Position numbers and translations under genes: made by a program. A stretch of DNA of 64,000 nt from Numida meleagris (lineage: Eukaryota > Chordata > Aves > Galliformes > Numididae): NCBI RefSeq assembly GCF_002078875.1, contig NC_034414.1:26756637-26820636 (forward strand). Direction: 5' to 3'. The notes under the pieces were generated by a model that did no database searches, was not told the origin of the DNA, and saw nothing but the letters and a program-made list of their open reading frames with translations. Within the stretch, counting starts at the first letter, position 1; each line of letters opens with the position of its first letter. Below are positions 62,179-64,000 of this stretch, piece after piece.

Positions 62179-62608
62179 AAATGAACCCTGGAGCCGCCTC
62201 AGTCCGCATTCCCTCTTCACTTGGAAAGCTGGAAGTTACACAGCGGAGATGGGCGCCCGGTCCAGCAGAAGCATCACGTCTCTCTCAGAAAGGACGGCAG
62301 AGCTCGTACCCGCGTCCTTCCGAGGCCCCGTGAGTCCTGGACGTTCCCCCTCAGGGAAGAAACGGGGTTGGGGGGTGGAAAGTAAGGAAGGAGGTTGTCA
62401 CCTGCTTAGCAGAAGCTAGGTCTGTGGAAAAAGATGAGCTTCCATTTTGAGTAACAAAGTGAATATTATATGTAAAGACTAAAGTAAAGCCAAAATCTTT
62501 ATTTTTATGCATTTAGAATATTTTAAATAGTGGATATTAAAAGATGTATGAGTTGTAAGTAATCTTGCCAAAGGTTTAAAAAAAATGGGGGGGTGAATGT
62601 AAGAAATT

Positions 62609-62616
62609 GTACATAA
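62609..62616 (+). promoter_or_regulatory. NUMB: Pumilio response element
   Basis: TGTACATA is an exact match to the PUF-protein consensus UGUANAUA, in sense orientation in the 3' UTR. Binding usually promotes deadenylation or translational repression. Confidence 0.5.
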
Positions 62617-62767
62617 GATTGATTTATCTCTGATTCTTATTGTAAGTAACGCTGGGGGGGTGGAAAAAGGGGCTCTAGCTTGTTCTTGTACCTGTTCATT
62701 GTAAGTAGCATATTGCAACAACAATCACAACCAATAAGTCATTACATCGTAGTTTTAAATAATGAAA

Positions 62768-62773
62768 ATTAAA
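62768..62773 (+). terminator. NUMB: Candidate proximal poly(A) signal ATTAAA
   Basis: ATTAAA is followed within about 10-25 nt by GT-rich GTGTTGTCATGG. If used, it would give a 3' UTR of about 0.8 kb that still contains the miR-146 and Pumilio sites. Confidence 0.35.
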
Positions 62774-63211
62774 GAACAGTGTTGTCATGGTCTGAAAACC
62801 ATGGGGAAAATTAACTGGTTTTTTATTGGAATCAAGCTACATATTATATATAGTACATTTCTTCCTTTCATGTATTGCTGCAGTTTTCTTGTCTTAATCT
62901 ATTGGTTCTAACACTACTGTGACAAAGTTACTGTAACCATATCTAACATCCTGGGGCTGCCTAGGAACCCGTTTTTTTGTTTGTCTGTCAATAGATCTTA
63001 GAGGTTGGTTTTTTTTTTTTTTTTTTAACTTTTGTTTTTATTTTTTCCACGGATTTGTGAAACCTTGTGGTAAGGCTGCAGCTCGTCCAGGTTCTGCCTC
63101 TGGTGACTTGTGAAATCCATCTCATTTTAACTTTACTTTTAAACTTTGGCCTTACAAGCAAATGTAAGTTATATATATTTGTACTGACGATTTATAATCT
63201 GCTTTAACAGA

Positions 63212-63217
63212 AATAAA
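63212..63217 (+). terminator. NUMB: Main poly(A) signal AATAAA
   Basis: A canonical hexamer immediately followed by TGTTGGTGGTAG, a GT-rich downstream element, after a long AT-rich UTR. Cleavage is expected about 15-25 nt downstream, near 63236. Confidence 0.7.
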
Positions 63218-63236
63218 TGTTGGTGGTAGAAGCACC

Positions 63237-64000
63237 GTCTGTGAAAGCTTTATTTCCCCTCTCCCTGTTTGCTTTTCAGGATTTGCCCTTCTGGCTATTG
63301 GTATTTTAACACTTCTCATTTTGTAGCCCACACTATGTTACCTTGAACTTTAAGACTGAACTTGCAAATATCCATTTTACCTGTAGCTATGTAAAGCTCT
63401 GCAAAGGAGGCTTCTATGGAAAACTCTGGATTCTGGGTTTGCAACACTGAATTTTCTAACATTGAACATTTTCAAAGATGAAAACACAAGCATTCAAAAA
63501 CAGGTAAAAGGAATACTCACTTTGGTTTTCTTCTCGTTTGCTATTAAAAGGAGTGAAGTTCCTAAAAGCTGCATGGGATGACACTGTATTTTCACTCCTT
63601 TCTGTTCTCCCAGGAGGCTGATACCCATCCTACCAGCGTGGTTGTTTTTCACTGCATGCTTACATGCATGAAGTAATGTTAGACATGAAAAAAAACAAGT
63701 CAGACTTTGCAACCTGAGAGAAATGCTGCCTTGCATTGGCCTTCGTATTTGAGCTTGCCAGCAGCTTCCATTTCCAGGCAAGTACAGGGACAGGCTAGAA
63801 AATGGGGGATTTTTTCCTTACAGGTTATTTCTTACCTTAAGCGTACCTGTACAGCACCAACAGTAATCCCCAGCACGCTCTATGCTGTTGGACTTGGTAT
63901 CCCTGCTTATTTAACTTTCAGAAAGCTAGCAAATACTTTAATTATATGCTCAGAGATCCAACGTTTATAATAGAATGTTATACATGGTTGGGTTTGCAGT
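63237..64000. other. Downstream flank of NUMB, no gene seen
   Basis: There is no recognisable exon, repeat or RNA gene. The open frames at 63494-63781 (minus) and 63707-63970 (plus) resemble no known family. Confidence 0.7.

Larger units (their letters stand above)
61995..63236 (+). other. NUMB: NUMB 3' UTR
   Basis: The stretch from the stop codon to just past the AATAAA at 63212. The first 350 nt are GC-moderate; the rest is AT-rich with G runs (62587-62593, 62654-62660) and a run of 18 T at 63009-63026. Sites seen include a miR-146 8-mer, a Pumilio element and Musashi-type cores (ATAGT 62527-62531, GTAGTT 62759-62764, ATAGT 62850-62854). The end is inferred from the poly(A) signal and the GT-rich sequence after it, not from transcript data. 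Confidence 0.75.

Noticed and set aside
1..64000. Bacterial-type features, CRISPR arrays, tRNA and rRNA genes
   Set aside because: None seen. The spliced gene, poly(A) signals and CR1 show vertebrate nuclear DNA; no regularly spaced repeats and no tRNA box A/B arrangement was noticed by eye.

Overview
This is a window of vertebrate nuclear DNA, most likely from a bird. The evidence for a bird is compact introns, few interspersed repeats, and one old CR1 retrotransposon in sense orientation, CR1 being the dominant LINE of birds and other sauropsids. I cannot name the species. The only gene I can support is NUMB, the membrane-associated endocytic adaptor that antagonises Notch. It lies on the + strand, and all of its coding exons are in the window.

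Layout. Bases 1-26198 contain no recognisable coding exon and are read as 5' intron sequence of NUMB; any 5' untranslated exons there or further upstream were not identified. Ten coding exons follow: 26217-26342 (start codon), 37616-37690, 42863-42895 (33-nt PTB cassette), 50719-50793, 52680-52820, 54307-54508, 56382-56681, 58451-58600, 59447-59590 (144-nt proline-rich-region cassette) and 61285-61994 (stop). Every junction has AG/GT boundaries and keeps frame. Joined, they give 1956 nt, or 651 residues plus stop, the same length as the longest mammalian isoform as I recall it. A 3' UTR of about 1.2 kb runs to a canonical AATAAA at 63212, and the last 0.8 kb looks intergenic.

How the parts work together. 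The first exons encode the basic N-terminus and PTB domain (about residues 33-193), with the optional 11-residue insert at 68-78. The middle exons carry basic Ser motifs typical of aPKC/14-3-3 control and a first DPF motif. The 144-nt exon is the optional 48-residue proline-rich insert. The last exon ends with a DPF (AP-2 type) and an NPF (EH-domain type) motif. Both cassettes are frame-neutral, so four isoforms are possible.

The most informative non-coding signals are two TGCATG (RBFOX) elements and an ACTAAT (QKI/branch-point type) element just upstream of the 144-nt exon. The 3' UTR adds an 8-mer match to the miR-146 seed, a perfect Pumilio element and several Musashi-type cores. The CR1 copy (about 44.3-46.8 kb) is inactive. 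I found no new protein-coding system; the other open frames look like chance intronic ORFs or CR1 debris.
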